From: Delphinus delphis
Lineage: Eukaryota; Chordata; Mammalia; Artiodactyla; Delphinidae
NCBI RefSeq assembly: GCF_949987515.2
Contig: NC_082693.1
Location: forward strand, 19,774,994-19,838,993
DNA: 64,000 nt
Direction: 5' to 3'
Part shown: positions 1 to 11,750 of the stretch, in pieces
How the letters are laid out: every line of letters begins with the position of its first letter
How positions within the stretch are numbered: position 1 is the first letter of the stretch
Made by a program: the position numbers and the translations under genes
Notes under the pieces: model-generated
What the model was told of the DNA's origin: nothing
The model's input: the letters and a program-made list of their open reading frames with translations, nothing else
Database searches by the model: none

Positions 1-10
1 GGGAAGTCCC
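1..10 (-). mobile_element. Edge remnant of a minus-strand CHR SINE
   Basis: The window opens with GGGAAGTCCC. This is how the minus-strand CHR SINEs end elsewhere in the window, for example near 12761 and 53457 after CCACCAGGGAAGTCC. The rest of the element would lie left of the window. Only ten bases are visible, so chance identity cannot be excluded. Confidence 0.45.
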
Positions 11-1729
11 CAGTTATATTGATTTTTTAAATGCAATCAAACGGCTGGTAAAATACTCATGTAAAAAAAGTTTTATAAAGAAATCTAGACTAGTAATAGA
101 CTCACGTTAAATACTGTATGCTATTTTTCTTAATTAAAAAAAAAAGTATCTCTATCCTCCCTTGATCTCCCCTGCTGTCCTGATCCACTTTGTACTTGTA
201 CTTCTCCCACATAATAATCTTTCATAATGTGTCTGCTCAGTAGCAAACAGTTCTTATTGGCTAATGCAGATTTTAAAGTTAGGTAGAAAAATTTTGCTTT
301 GTACCTCCTGCCCAGAAATTACTTGGAAACCAGAATCACGCAATGCATCCAACAGGTCTGTTCTAACAACAGCCCCAGGACATTTGGAGTATGGCTTTTC
401 CTGACAAAAACCATTCACTGATTAGTTCACAGAAGAGGGTGAAATTCAAACTCCTGGACCCTTCAGTAATTCCTCCAGCAAAAAGAACCATCTGAAAGTG
501 CAGGCCTCATTGAAAATAGCATACATTAAAACCACCTTCCGTTATGCAAATGTTCTTGCATAAATCACTTATGGAATATTATGAAATACGACAGAAAAAA
601 AAAAAGGAAAAAGAAAAGAAAAGAAATGCATTTTGAATGAATCCCCAGGACTACATCATGATACAAATTTGGTCAAGAGTTTTTACTTGGCAGAGAAGAA
701 TTAGGGTCCAGTGAGCTACATTCACCACTGGTCTCCACTGGAGACTAATGGACTAATTGGAATAAAATATTTCTCAGATAGCCACTATCCTTTCTAAATC
801 TAAAAGGGGTTATTCAGCCTTTATTATAATTTAGTCATTCAGCATATAAGAAATGAAGAGTAACCATAAGTACAAGACGGTAGTATTTGTAACACACATT
901 CATATACACTGGTAAGTGTAAAACAGGGTTTTGTTTTCCTCCAGATTCCTTTCTGAATAATGGAGTGATATCATAGATTTCCTCAAACTCTAAGCACAAA
1001 GAGAATCTCTGTGAAAGGAAGATGAGAGACATTTTCTGATGATTATAAATATAGCTAATTTTTCCAAAAGAGAGAAAAATGAATTACATTAAAATTAGAA
1101 TGACTTTTAATCCTGGGTCAAAAATACATTAAAACCCTTATTTCTAATGCAAACACAATGCCCCATTGTAAAATTTCTTTTTTATGGATTTATTATATAG
1201 GTCAAAGATTCCTTAAGGAAGAATCTCAGAGCAATTTCACATGAGACGTAAAGACTTTGAAGACATAAACACAGACCCCATTAGGAAACACCAGTTGCGG
1301 GCTTATTCCTCACTACCTTTCTTCTTATTCAGTCATTCAGTGAATAGTTACGGAGCACCTATGAACTCTGTGGCAACATAACTAGACCCAGCATGATCTA
1401 ATGTCGTGCTTTCCAATCACTGCAAGGTACCTCTTCACCCCTTCTGTTTTCCTAACTCTCTTTGTCTATGATCTCTGAGTAGTAAGAGAAAGAAAACTCA
1501 GGAAACATTTAAAAAGTGTCTCTAGGCTGGTCTAATAGATGTGTTGAGGTTAAAAAAATATATACATTTTCAATAGATGTACTTTAACCCCTCCCTCTCC
1601 TTCCGTCAGCATTTAAACAAACTGAAGTCTCTTTCGTCTTAAGAACATAAAATCAAAAAGAAAATAAACTTTCCTTAGACATCACTTTACCTCCAAAGAG
1701 AGAAAAGTCTGGGACTTTCTTTTTTTGAC
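11..1729. other. AT-rich unique intergenic sequence
   Basis: I see no gene, RNA or well-preserved repeat here. An A-rich AGAAA-type simple stretch lies near 594-628. A segment near 1325-1390 has the TATT..GAGCACCTATGA wording of an L2/MIR-derived end but is too short to assign. The short open frame on the minus strand at 835-1032 has no recognisable domain. Confidence 0.6.
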
Positions 1730-2845
1730 ATTCCCTCGCTTTCTACTCTCTTCTCCACTCATGTGACTTTGGTTTCAGCACCATCATTTTCCCAAAGCTG
1801 CCAGTGCTACGTGGGCCCCTAGTGACCCACACACCACCGAATCCAAGGGGTACTGTCAGAGCCACACTTCGCTTCACATCTCAGTAGCATTTCAACCACC
1901 ATGACCACTTCCTTCCTTAGATGCACTCTCTTCTCTGGGTTTTCAGGACACTCTCTTCCTTCTCTCTAAACCCTTTTCCTCCTCAGCCCAAACCCTGAAG
2001 GTGGGTGGTCCTCAGAGCTGCGTTCCAGGCCCTCTTTTGATTCACTATATGATCTCATTCACTCTCATATGTTAAATTCCCACCTAACATGCCAATGCCT
2101 TCAAAATCTTTATCTCCTTCCCAGACCCTTATAATATGCTTAAAACCCACCTACTCAAGTATCTACTCAGTATCTCCATTGGAAGCCTTTCAGAAAACAC
2201 AAAATTAATCTGCTCCAAACTGGACCCATTCACTTGGGCACCCCTTCCAGCCTTCCTCATTTCCAAAAGGACACCACAAATCTCCTTGCTGCTCCAGGAA
2301 AAATAAAAACAAAAAAACATGAAATCATCCTTACTCTTCTCCTCATCCCACCCTAACCTCTGCCTAAGTAATAAATAACTATGCCTTGTAGAGTCTACAC
2401 GACGTTATAGGTTTTTAATCTCGGCTCCTCTGCATCTCCACAACCAGCATCCCACTCAGCCCACATGCATCTTTTGTTTGGACTGATGAAATAGGCTACA
2501 GAAACACCGTTTTATAATGCAAATCTGACCCTGCCATTCTCCACCTAAAATAAGTTCCTTGGCTTCCTTCTGCCAAAATCCTAAACCTGTGTACAGAACC
2601 CTTCATAATCTAGCTGTATATAGCCCTCTACTTATAATTCAGCACCTCTCTGCATCTTTGCTGTCTAGAGTTACTGTTTTCTTTGGGGTCACGGCCCACA
2701 GTGGGCTGACTCATCTCAGTACCCACATACTACTACTCCTTACCTGGTGGAGTTCTTTCCTTTCCTCCCACCCTTCATTTAATTACATCCTGCTTCAGGT
2801 CTAATCTTAAAAAAGGCTTCTCAGGGATGCCTTCCTTGAAGCTCA
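1730..2845 (+). mobile_element. L2 LINE remnant, sense orientation
   Basis: About 1.1 kb follows the L2 3' region in order. First comes the part resembling GATCTCATTCACTCTCA (2050-2070) and the ATCTGCTCCAAACTGGAC segment near 2208. Next is the TGACCCTGCCATTCTCCACCT part (2527-2550). Last is the TGCTTCAGGTCTAATCTT..CTCAGGGATGCCTTCCTTGAA part (2790-2840). The final AATAAATATTTGTTGAATGAATG-like tail is missing. The open frames inside are shadows of this decayed element. Confidence 0.72.
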
Positions 2846-3182
2846 ACAGACTAGTTTTATGGTATGTGTTTGTATGAACTAGCATATGATTGGTACATAC
2901 TACAAATGGATTTAGCATGAGATCGCACATGATAAATAAATATCAGATTTTTAAATGAAGACCAAACATAATAAATTAAGTTGGTTATCAAGTTTAGTTC
3001 ATTAGCTCATTATTAATGCCATCAAGTCACACTGCCAGGACACTTCTAAATTTCCGTATTCCTAGATTCACTTATAAACAACTTGAAAGCAGAGACTGAG
3101 AAAGTTTCTGCCACAGTGTAGCAATAAAGTCGGAGACCCCACCTTTATACTACTGCTTTGGCAAAAAGGCATTAAATTATTG
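2846..3182. other. Unique AT-rich spacer
   Basis: This is AT-rich sequence between the sense L2 and the minus-strand L1 end. I see no gene, microsatellite or recognisable repeat. Confidence 0.5.
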
Positions 3183-3340
3183 TTTTTTTAAATTTTATAT
3201 TGGAGCACAGTTGATTAACAATGTTGTGTTAGTTTCAGGTGTACAGCAAAGTGATTCAGTTATACATATATGTATCTATTCTTTTCCAAATTCATTTCCC
3301 ATTTAGGTTGTCACATCATATTGAGCAGGGCTCCATTAAA
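3183..3340 (-). mobile_element. L1 3' end, minus strand
   Basis: Read on the minus strand this is the cetartiodactyl L1 3' terminus. On the plus strand it shows TTGATTAACAATGTTGTGTTAG, TTCAGGTGTACAGCAAAGTG, ATTCAGTTATACATATATG and then CATTTAGGTTGTCACATCA..TTGAGCAG. The T-rich start at 3184-3196 is the complement of the poly-A tail. It is a 5'-truncated insertion of about 150 bp, related to the L1 end at the right edge of the window, where the same GGGAACTATATTC region appears in sense. Confidence 0.85.
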
Positions 3341-3939
3341 TTCTTGAGTCTCCTCAGTGCCCCTCCCCAAAGAGACAACAAATCAGCACTCCCTTTTGAA
3401 TGCATAGGAAACATGCCCACCACCCAACCTCCAACACCACCAGACTCTAACTTGGGAAGCTTGAGCCCCAAACCAAACACATAGACAAGTGAGTGACTTA
3501 CAGTAACGCCATCTAGTTGGATTTAACTTTTATATTAGTGGTTCCCTGCAGCCCGCAGATTAGCCCATAGTCCCCATGGCAGCCTACCGTTTTCCTGAGG
3601 GAAATATCCACCCTGGCAGACACCTAGGCCCAATCTCCTGTGATCTGGTGAAAAACACTTTATTATGGATAATTCTTACCCTCTGAATCGATTTTTTTTC
3701 CCCTTCTGTAAGCATCCAGCCAGCCTTGATTAATTTCTCTGGAGGGTTTTTCCGGGGTTTTTTTGTCCTTCATCTTGACAAACTTCCTTTCTCTTTCCAG
3801 CAGTGTTCGTTGCCACTGCTGTTGGTGTTTTTTGTCTTTGTTTTTGTTATTTTTATGAGCATATGGAAAAATATTTTTAATTAACTCTCAGATAACTAGA
3901 TTTTTAAATGAGATTACTAAATTCATACTGTTAGATGTT
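3341..3939. other. Unique sequence
   Basis: No gene or assignable repeat is visible. The stretch 3541-3660 is relatively GC-rich (CCCTGCAGCCCGCAGATTAG). T-rich runs lie at 3690-3860. No splice-bounded open frame stands out. Confidence 0.5.
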
Positions 3940-4745
3940 TTATAAGTATTTGCTGAGCAAAAATTCTGTGTCAATCACTACGCTAAATATATATTAACAG
4001 TGCACTGTGAAGAAACAGGCATCAACCTTTACTCTTCTCTCACGAAGCTGACAACGTAGTGGGGGAGATAGATAGGCAGTAAATAAGTAAACATAACAAC
4101 ATAAAATTCTACCATTGTAAGCATATGAAGAAAATAAACATGGTGAAAAGCCAGGAAAAAAAAGGGCAAGATACAAAATTAGATAGGGTAGCAAGGAAGA
4201 ACCCTCTGAACTTGACATTTAAGCAGAGTACTGAAGGATGGTGGGTGGTTGTGGGGTAGAGGGCAGTTCTACACAGCGGGGACAGTGTATACAAAGGCCC
4301 TGATATGGGGACAGCTTTTGACATGTTCTCCAACTGAATGGGAGTGTGATTTCAACTTCATAAATGAGAGAGTAATGGCTCAAATTGAAGTTACATAAGT
4401 AAGCAGAAGCCACATTCTGCAAAGCCTATTGGCCACGGCAAAGAATCTGGATTTAATTCCAGTTATAATGAGAAGCCATTGGAGGGCATTAAATAGGGCA
4501 ATAACGTGATAGGATTTATATTTTATGACCTGATTTATATTTTAAAGGGATCACTCAGGCTATGTGGTAAGTCGATTTGTGGGAGAGGGGTGAGAGGATA
4601 AGCAGAGTGACCAGTTGGGAAACTACTGCTGAAGTCCAGAAGAAAAATGGTGGTATAAGGAAGGTGGCAATGGAGAAAAGAATTAGAAGTGGAGAACTTC
4701 AAAGAATTTGCAAATAGAAAACCTGGGATTTGCTGATAGATTTAA
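3940..4745 (-). mobile_element. L2 LINE remnant, minus strand
   Basis: The plus strand carries the reverse complement of the L2 3' region in order. It starts with the tail-proximal TATTTGCTGAGC wording at 3948 and the CTCACGAAGCTGACAACGTAGTGGGGGAGATAGATAGGCAGTAAATAA area (4039-4088). Then come GACATTTAAGCAGAGTACTGAAGGA (4214), ATACAAAGGCCCTGA (4289), GAGAAGCCATTGGAGGGC (4470), AACGTGATAGGATTT and GGGATCACTCAGGCT (4548), and GGATTTGCTGATAGATTT (4726). About 800 bp is retained with small indels. The ORFs across it are shadows. Confidence 0.82.
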
Positions 4746-5562
4746 ACATAACTATGCATACTTACCAGAATATCTGACTGCTATGAACCCATACAAGCAT
4801 GCGGTCATGACTTAACTTCCATTGTGATTACAACGGGAATCATCAGTTGGATGGATGATACTAACTTAAAGCAAAGAATAACTTAGAGAAAATATTGAAA
4901 ATACATCCATAATGAAGTTGCTTTTGAAGGATGTTAAACACCTTTTCAGTTGAATAAGTCCTTTATAGTCATTAGCAACATATTAGGGGCTTTAGTCTAT
5001 GTCTGTTAAAAAGAAGTTCAGTACAATAGGAATATTATTTTTGTCATGGTTAATGTACCTTTTACTAATTTTTTAAAAGTGATGCTGTGGACTGTGTTGG
5101 CTACACATGTCACTGGCCCAGCATGCTATTCCATTCCTCATCTGATAAAAGCACCCCCTTTTCTTCCAAGGTATTCCTCTCCCACACTTGTACCTTGGGT
5201 GTGTACTTGGCCCATGTCTGGCTCTGTACCTGATACTTTGTGGCCACAAAAACGAATTGGAAGGGATGGGTATGTACCCAAATCAGGCCTTCTCTGGGTT
5301 TTTTTTTTTTAATTGCACACAGAGGGTGGCTCTCCCCTCCCAGTGGAGAACTGGAACTGTTAATACAGAGGACGCCTGAGTTCAGCCTTAGCACTAGTAG
5401 TAAATTAGAGCAGAGTCAGTGAGAAGATAATAGAAAAGGAGGAGAGGAAAAGAAAGATTCTAAAGTCAAACTAGTTGAAGTTAGTCTGAGTTGAGTTTAT
5501 TTTACTACAACTGAGAGAGTCCTAACTCCCTAAAGGGAAATACATTGACTAAAGAGAGCCTA
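4746..5562. other. Unique sequence
   Basis: I see no assignable repeat or gene. A T11 run lies at 5300-5311. Several short open frames on both strands at 5046-5422 overlap one another, show no domain and are not bounded by plausible splice sites. Confidence 0.5.
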
Positions 5563-5753
5563 AAAGATATGGGGTGGGGACCTTCCTGGTGGTCCAGTGG
5601 GTAGGACTCCGTGCTCCCAATGCGGGGGGGGGGGGGGCCGGGTTCGATCCCTGGTCAGGGAACTAGGTCCCACGTGCATGTCGCAACTAAGAAGGCCGCA
5701 GGCCGCAACTAAGACCCAGTGCAGCCCAAATAAATAAATAAAGATATGGGGTG
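5563..5753 (+). mobile_element. CHR-1-type SINE with 14-bp TSD and G14 run
   Basis: This is a tRNA-derived SINE. The head is ACCTTCCTGGTGGTCCAGTGG, the B-box-like GGGTTCGATCC is intact at 5640-5650, and the tail is AAATAAATAAATA. The 14-bp sequence AAAGATATGGGGTG flanks it at 5563-5576 and 5740-5753, so the inserted element is 5577-5739. At 5624-5637 the usual short G run has become 14 consecutive G residues, replacing the bases that normally precede the B box. The perfect TSD suggests a fairly recent insertion for this family. Confidence 0.95.
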
Positions 5754-6319
5754 AAAAGTTTTAAAGGTTAAAGGTTTAACCTTTAAAATCATGTTCATTT
5801 TTTAACCTAAAAATCATGTTCTATAAGAATCTCATGTAAGTCTGAATCAGCTCTAATCTGCTGGACTTTGGAATTCAAAATTTTTAACTTATTCACACGT
5901 GGATATTTCATTTCAATTATTTAAGTTTAGTTAAGGATCGTCTGTTGGGAAGGGCTGCACAAGAAAGAGAAGTGTATATTTGCCTAGAGTAATGACTACA
6001 GAAATGGGGGAGACAGGGAAGAGAAAAAGAGAAAAGTGAGCCCAGCACACTCCCCAGATCCTTAAAGAGAACAGAAGGGAGGCAGAAGCGGCACTGACCA
6101 CTGTGGTCTCCTCCTCACCTTTTGGTGGCCCTTCCCATGCGGACATTCCTCTTCCTTCCTACACACATTCTGCATGAGCAAATCTTCTCAACTCCTGGCT
6201 TTCTTCAACTAGCACCTGTATCTCAAAGACAACCAAGCGTGTGCACGTGTCTGTGTGCGTGTGTGTACATATATTCAACTTTCGTTTCTATTCTAAGTGA
6301 CAGCTCCATATTTTTACCT
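5754..6319. other. Unique sequence with a degenerate TG stretch
   Basis: No gene is visible. A local AGGTTAAAGGTTTAACCTTTAAA inverted motif lies near 5764-5788. A degenerate GTGTGCACGTGTCTGTGTGCGTG stretch lies at 6239-6270. Confidence 0.5.
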
Positions 6320-6760
6320 AGAGCTCTCTCTCTAGGTGACCTAAGCCACCCACATCTAACATATTCACAAGTGACTCATTATTTTCCATTCCTCAAACTT
6401 ATACCTTCTTCTGACTCCCAAAGTATCACCATTCATCGAATCATTCCAAAGTACAAATCTCTGAACTGCCTTCAAAAATTCATCATTCAAGATTCAACTC
6501 CAAAGATATTTCCTCTGAAACTTTTACCAACCTCCTCAGAGCCATTAACCTTTCTGGGTATATCTGTAGTTTTTAAAAATGTCTTTATTAGAGCATTTAT
6601 AACACTGTATTGCATGGTTTAATATGTGTGATGTTCTTTGACATTAGACTGGCAGTTTCTAGAGGGCCAGAGATTTATCTAATGCATTTTTCAAAACCCA
6701 GAATCTCATATTGTATCTATCATAAAAGTAAAAGTTCAATTATTGTTCATGGAATTTATC
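6320..6760 (+). mobile_element. Probable L2 LINE remnant, sense
   Basis: The order of features resembles a sense L2 3' region. CAAGATTCAACTCCAAAGAT..TTTCCTCTGAAACTTTTACCAACC (6488-6532) matches the part where L2 reads TCAGCTCAAATGTCACC..CTTCCCTGACC. It is followed by TAGAGCATTTATAACACTGTATTG (6590-6614) and GACATTAGACTGGCAGTTTCTAGAGGGCCAGAGATTT (6640-6676). Divergence is high. The 166-codon open frame at 6122-6622 runs from unique sequence into this remnant and is not a gene. Confidence 0.55.
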
Positions 6761-7369
6761 TATAACACTTGATTCCATTTCACAAAAAGTAATCGTTTTA
6801 TATTGAAATGCATGGCTAAACTAACATTTTAAACATGTAACCTTACCTTTACATATATTTATAATCTCACCGTAAGAATATGCAGAAGATGAAAATGTAC
6901 AACAGAAGTGACTATGAGGTGGATGATTTTAGATCAGCAGTTGCCATTATTGATACTTTAAGAATTATGAACTATGTGAGTAACGGCATATAGGATAAAT
7001 TCATGTGATTGCCATGTGTAGGATATGTGAGAAAAAGAGAGAGAGACAGAGTGGTACACATCTGTGTTATTAAAACTGTGTCTATGTTTAAAACAAGTAT
7101 TTTCAGACTTCACAGGATCACTGGGTACAAATCCGCTACCTCCACATTTTGTCTACACTGAACTAGATTCTCAGCATTTTTTCTTCATTTTTTTTCCCCA
7201 ATCATGTCAGAGGCTAATTCAGACTCAGTCAAGTCCTACAGGACTCAGGCACCATGACCATATCTTTGTTATCGTCTTGTTAATAATTTAAGAGATATTG
7301 TTTGCTCTACCATTCTGTCGAGTTCCCATTCCTGGCTCTCTTCAACACCCAATACGAAGTAAAAATTTA
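6761..7369. other. Unique AT-rich sequence
   Basis: I see no gene, structured repeat or microsatellite beyond a short GAGAGAGAGACAGAG run near 7036-7050. Confidence 0.5.
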
Positions 7370-7530
7370 CTTAGTTCAATTCAGTTACATTCAGCAAACA
7401 TGTATTGATCACACATGCACCAAAGCATTCTGCTATGGGCTGGGATACAGAAATGATAGACTCAGACAACACCCATTCTCAAGTAGCTTTCAATTAAGCA
7501 AACTAAAAAGTTCAGAATAAAAATGTTTGA
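7370..7530 (-). mobile_element. L2 3' end fragment, minus strand
   Basis: The plus strand reads CATTCAGCAAACATGTATTGATCACACATGCACC, then GCATTCTGCTATGGGCTGGGATACAGAAATGATAGACTCAG, then CAAGTAGCTTTCAATTAAG. This is the reverse complement of the L2 tail, with the order end-repeat, conserved box, then body. It is about 160 bp and moderately decayed. Confidence 0.6.
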
Positions 7531-7904
7531 ACTCTAATCTTATCACGCATACCTAGTGTGCAATCCAATAAGTAAATCCTTCAACCACAGAGCAAAGTTT
7601 TCCAACAGGATGACTGATTTTTTTTTTTAAGGTTTAATGCCTTTTACAAAAACAAAAACAATGATTTTCTTACTAAAACTTTAGAGTAATAATTATATGT
7701 ATGATTTTTTTTTTTAATTGCATCTTTCACGTCCTGTTCTGGAAGTTAGTACCAAAATAAATGTCCATCAGGGCTCACAGAAAAAGAAAACAAGGAAAAG
7801 ACAAGGAGGGCTCTTAAAGTTAAGTTATTCAGGAATATCTATATACTTGGGCTGGAATTTTAAAAAGCACCCCTAAGAAGCCAAATTTATACAGAAATAA
7901 TTTT
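7531..7904. other. Unique AT-rich sequence
   Basis: No gene is visible. T-rich runs lie at 7619-7628 and 7706-7716. Confidence 0.45.
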
Positions 7905-8075
7905 CTTTTTATTTTTATTTTTTTGCTATATGTTGTGATCACCGCAATAAGTTTAGTCATCATCCATCACCACATATAGTTATACATTTTTTTCTTGTGA
8001 AGAGAACTTTTAAGATTCACTCTCTTACCAACTTTCAAATATCTAGTACAGTATTATTAACTATAGTCATAGTTA
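7905..8075 (-). mobile_element. Older L1 3' UTR fragment, minus strand
   Basis: The minus strand carries the L1M-type 3' UTR. In plus-strand wording this is GCTATATGTTGTGATCACCGCAATAAG, then TTGTGAAGAGAACTTTTAAGATTCACTCTCTTACCAACTTTC, then AGTACAGTATTATTAACTATAGTCA. The T-rich start at 7906-7924 is the decayed poly-A. It is 5' truncated. Confidence 0.8.
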
Positions 8076-9928
8076 CAAGAAATTATTTAAGAGGTTATAT
8101 AAAATATTTTGCTTAATTTAAAGAGAGCATTTTAAATGTCCTCACACATAAAAACTTACTCTAAATATTTTAATTCTAGTTTGAAAATTAAGGAAAACCA
8201 ACAACAGCAATATAATCACAGCTGAATGATGATGGGAAAAGTTACAAAATTCATACGCTAAATTTTAAATCCTGACATTAAAAAAAATAGGATCAGACAC
8301 TTTAAAGGTGACGACAGGAAGAAAGGAAAGGCTAGATGCTGCATTGCACAAGCACTCGGTACTGCCCTTCCCTGAAATGCCCATCAAAGTCTTAAAAGAC
8401 TGCCCACAGTCTAAGTCCACTACATCAGGAGACCAGAATCCCTGCAGGTGAAAAATAAAATCAACTAGCCTTGGAGTCCTGGAAGACAAGATGATATACT
8501 ATGCGACTCTATAAATGTTAACATTTCTCTAATATTTCCAATACCACAATTAGAAATAAAAATAGACAACCCTGGTTGGCATACTGGCTTCCCGCTCTGC
8601 TTTGATAAGAAGGAAAATCAGATGCAGAAATGCATAAAGTTACTGATGAGATTCTGGGTCTTGCTACCGCGAGCAAGTAGATCACTCAGGACACCACACT
8701 CCCTTGAGAAAGTCACATGCACAGCTTTAAAAAGTCATGAAGAAAAGTCCAGATGAGTTTCCTTTCACCCAGGGTAATCGTTTTATGAACTATGCTACTG
8801 GCCCCAGCACCTTACCTAGATGTCAAAATCATCTGGAACATCCTCTACATTTAAGAAAGATAAAGAAGAGAAAACTGTGGTGTGAAATCAGGGAGGGGTG
8901 GAGAACTGCCTTCCCCTTTTAAGAGCAGCATCAATTAATCCCAGGGGAGGTGGGTACAGTTTACTAATTAGTCCAAGGATGAGGTTCTTTCATGTGTAAT
9001 TCAGAACAGGAACACCTGGTGTGCGGCTCTTCAAAGCACAAGGGGAGGGGGCAGGGAAGCCAAACAAGGCAAGAGAGGTCACAACAGAAAGCAACAGCAC
9101 AAGAACAAAAACTGTTTCTCTCTGACCTTCACCCTGCTATAAATAAAGTGAGATTCCTGAGGGCCCCCTCCCCCTAAGGTCCGGGGAGAACAAACAGCTC
9201 CTGGCCCACTCGGGGAGTTCTAAAAAGACATGGTGTTAACTAATTGTTTTGTAACCCAATTAAATAGAAAACAGAGAACCAGAGAAACACAAATACAGAT
9301 ATAATGATTAAAATCACATTCTGATATATAGCGCACACCAAAAATATTGACATGCTCTCTCTCTGTTGTGTGACCAGGGCTGCCCAGGTAGCATTCAACA
9401 AAATTAGGAAAGGAGGCTTCTACTTTAGGACAAATTACCTTGTTCTCTTGAATCTGAAACTGAGCCATTTGCTAATGGAACACCTCTCCTTGTGAATTCT
9501 AAAATGGTGAGGTCATGTTTTTTTTTTGATTGTTGCTTCTAAACATTCTGGTTGTAGACAGGTTGATAAATGCAGGTGAAGAAACATTAATGTTTAAATT
9601 GAACCAAATAATATATGATTTCAGCTGTGGTATCCATTTAAAGAAAAAAAATAATAAATTAGGGGTTTTATTAGGGGGTTGATTCAGAAGGAATGAGGGA
9701 AAGTGTCCTGGAATGGATGGAATCTAGTACCTTTTAAAAATCACCACCATGAGAAATTCTACAACACAGAACACAGTGTTTAAAGATATGAAAAAGCCTG
9801 CCATAAAGAGTTTTAACCTAATTTTAAAGATTGCAGGATCAGAAGAAAATGGCTTAACAATTTCTACCATTGATTATACTTGTTTCTGCTCTAGGGAAAA
9901 CTTTAATAAAACTATCTCATATCCTCTT

Positions 9929-9932
<4 letters not shown>
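8076..9932. other. Mostly unique sequence
   Basis: I recognise no repeat or gene in about 1.8 kb. Points of note are a TAATCCC and a TAATTAG homeodomain-type site at 8936-8970, a TATAAATA string at 9138-9145, and a C-rich run at 9164-9174. None is strong enough to call a promoter. Short open frames here show no domains. Confidence 0.5.

Positions 9933-9962
<30 letters not shown>
9933..9962. repeat. (GT)15 microsatellite
   Basis: Fifteen uninterrupted GT units. The following 55 bp are first GT-rich (GTATCAGTGTGTGTTTATTC) and then CA-rich (ACACCACACACCCACATACAC), so the strands could fold back on each other. Such pure alternating arrays can form Z-DNA and are usually length-polymorphic. Two opposing open frames over the array are repeat artefacts. 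Confidence 0.97.
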
Positions 9963-9964
<2 letters not shown>

Positions 9965-10964
9965 TGGGGGGTATCAGTGTGTGTTTATTCACACCACACA
10001 CCCACATACACTTACACATAACAAAAGCAGGCTTCTGATCCATTAAACCAAAGGCGTTTGAGAGGCAGGGAGGTGGACAAGAAAGTGAAGAAATTGTGAA
10101 AATGTTCTTAGCACATTTCCACAACTCTGTATCTATAATTAAAGAATGAACAATGAGCCAGAGAAGGGAGAGTTGAATAAAAATACAGAATTATCTGGTG
10201 GCTCAAGGAAAAGAAAGTCATTCAAAGGAAAAGTAAAAATAAGTGTAGACAATTGACTTGAGACTTACATGTGTATGAAAATTCACTTTTAAACCACTGA
10301 CCACAGGGAGAGTAATATTCTCCCAACCATTCAAAAATTTGTTTCAGGTTCTAGCTATTTAAGTCATAATCCAGAAAAACAAGATTACCTTTCCTCTGTA
10401 TTTTTAAAATTCACTTATTTATTTATAAGTGTCATATCTGTCCTGAACAGAAAGAATGAAAATCAGCTCGACTGAAAAGGAGAAGCAGCAGCCTTGCCAT
10501 GAGTCAGGCTTGGAGGACAGACACAGAAAAAGCCAAACATTAAAAACAGAAAAACACTGTTTCTTCCAAGGCCACGCAGTAGTTGCAAAATGCCATTATG
10601 ACCCCTCTCATTTTTACCAATGTCACCCCAGTCCCACTTGCTATTTTCATTTCTTATTAGGAATACCCAATTGCTGCTAAACCACCCTGGTCTAAACTAT
10701 GACAACGTCCAGCCCCTAGTTAATTTTCACGGCTAATCCCACCTCAGAAACAACAACCAGTCCAAAACTGATTCTTCCTCCCCTTAGATTCTCCTCAGAA
10801 TCCTTCAGTAGGAACCCAACATCAAAAGTTGCTCTCTCCTAACTCCTGTCAAGGTAATTCCGTGGTTCTTTGAAAAGCCCTCCCTCACTACAAGTCAGCA
10901 TATCTGATTTTGTCAGGACTACAGGCTTGTTCTTGGTGGGTTTTAGCTGATTAGGTTTTTTACA
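9963..10964. other. Unique sequence
   Basis: No gene or assignable repeat is visible apart from the CA-rich flank at 9990-10020 noted with the microsatellite. Confidence 0.5.
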
Positions 10965-11237
10965 CATTCAGGAAGCAATTATTGAGTTTCTACTATGTGG
11001 AATGCACTGGTGTTCTGAAAAAGATAAATGAAAATAAGTCTCATACCTTGCTTTCCTGAGGACATGCTATCTTGGAGAGGTAAGACAGATGTATAATAAT
11101 GTAAATAAATACCACATGAATAATTACAACACGAAAGGTACTAAGTACTCTGGAGGTTCAGAAGACAGAAGGGTGACTATCAGAATGGGATCCAGGGATG
11201 CCTAGAGAGAAAGAGCACATGGCCTGGACCTTAAAAG

Positions 11238-11450
11238 AGATTTTTGTGGCCTTCCCTGGTGGCGCCGTGGTTGAGAGTCCGCCTGCCGATGCAGGGGATG
11301 CGGGTCCGGGAAGATCTCACATGCCGCGGAGCGGCTGGGCCCGTGAGCCATGGCCGCTGAGCCTGAGCGTCCGGAGCCTGTGCTCTGCAACGGGAGCGGC
11401 CACAACAGTGAGAGGCCTGCATACCACAAAAAAAAAAAAAAGATTTTGTG
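11238..11450 (+). mobile_element. CHR-2-type SINE lacking its B-box region
   Basis: A SINE at 11249-11440 flanked by an AGATTTT(T)GTG duplication (11238-11248 and 11441-11450). It keeps the head GGCGCCGTGGTTGAGAG, the body CATGCCGCGGAGCGGCTGGG and an A13 tail. Between GCAGGGGATGCGGGT (11291) and CCGGGAAGATC (11306) the segment reading GTTCGTGCCCCGGT in sibling copies is missing. The pol III B-box homology is therefore gone. Open frames on both strands here give peptides shared with the other CHR-2 copies and are not genes. Confidence 0.95.
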
Positions 11451-11750
11451 AGGCCCAGGGGCCGGCAGTCCCAGTGGAGGAGAGAGCAGGAACCAAGATG
11501 TAGAGACTGGGAAGACCCTTGCGTGTTCAGGGAATGGCAACCTACTTTAGCTGGAACACAAAGTACACACTTGAAATTACTGGGAAGTCAGCCTGAAATC
11601 TGAGACTAAAACAAATGTATTTGGTAGATGATATGGAACTACTAAAGGTTTCTGAGCAAGACAACAGCTCCATCAGAGGTATACTTTAGTCTGATGTATC
11701 CAATAACGTTATGAGAGACTGGGAAGTGTTAAAGTAAAAAATTCCTCATT

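Noticed and set aside
5640..5650. Intact tRNA-type B box as evidence for a tRNA gene
   Set aside because: It belongs to a tRNA-derived SINE with poly-A-type tail and TSD. There is no cloverleaf. The same holds at 24360.
6122..6622. Longest open frame in the window (166 codons)
   Set aside because: It runs from unique sequence through a degenerate TG stretch into an L2-like remnant. No domain, no signal of codon bias and no splice or promoter context.
9138..9145. TATAAATA string as a possible TATA box
   Set aside because: No initiator, CpG context or downstream exon. Such strings are expected often in AT-rich DNA.
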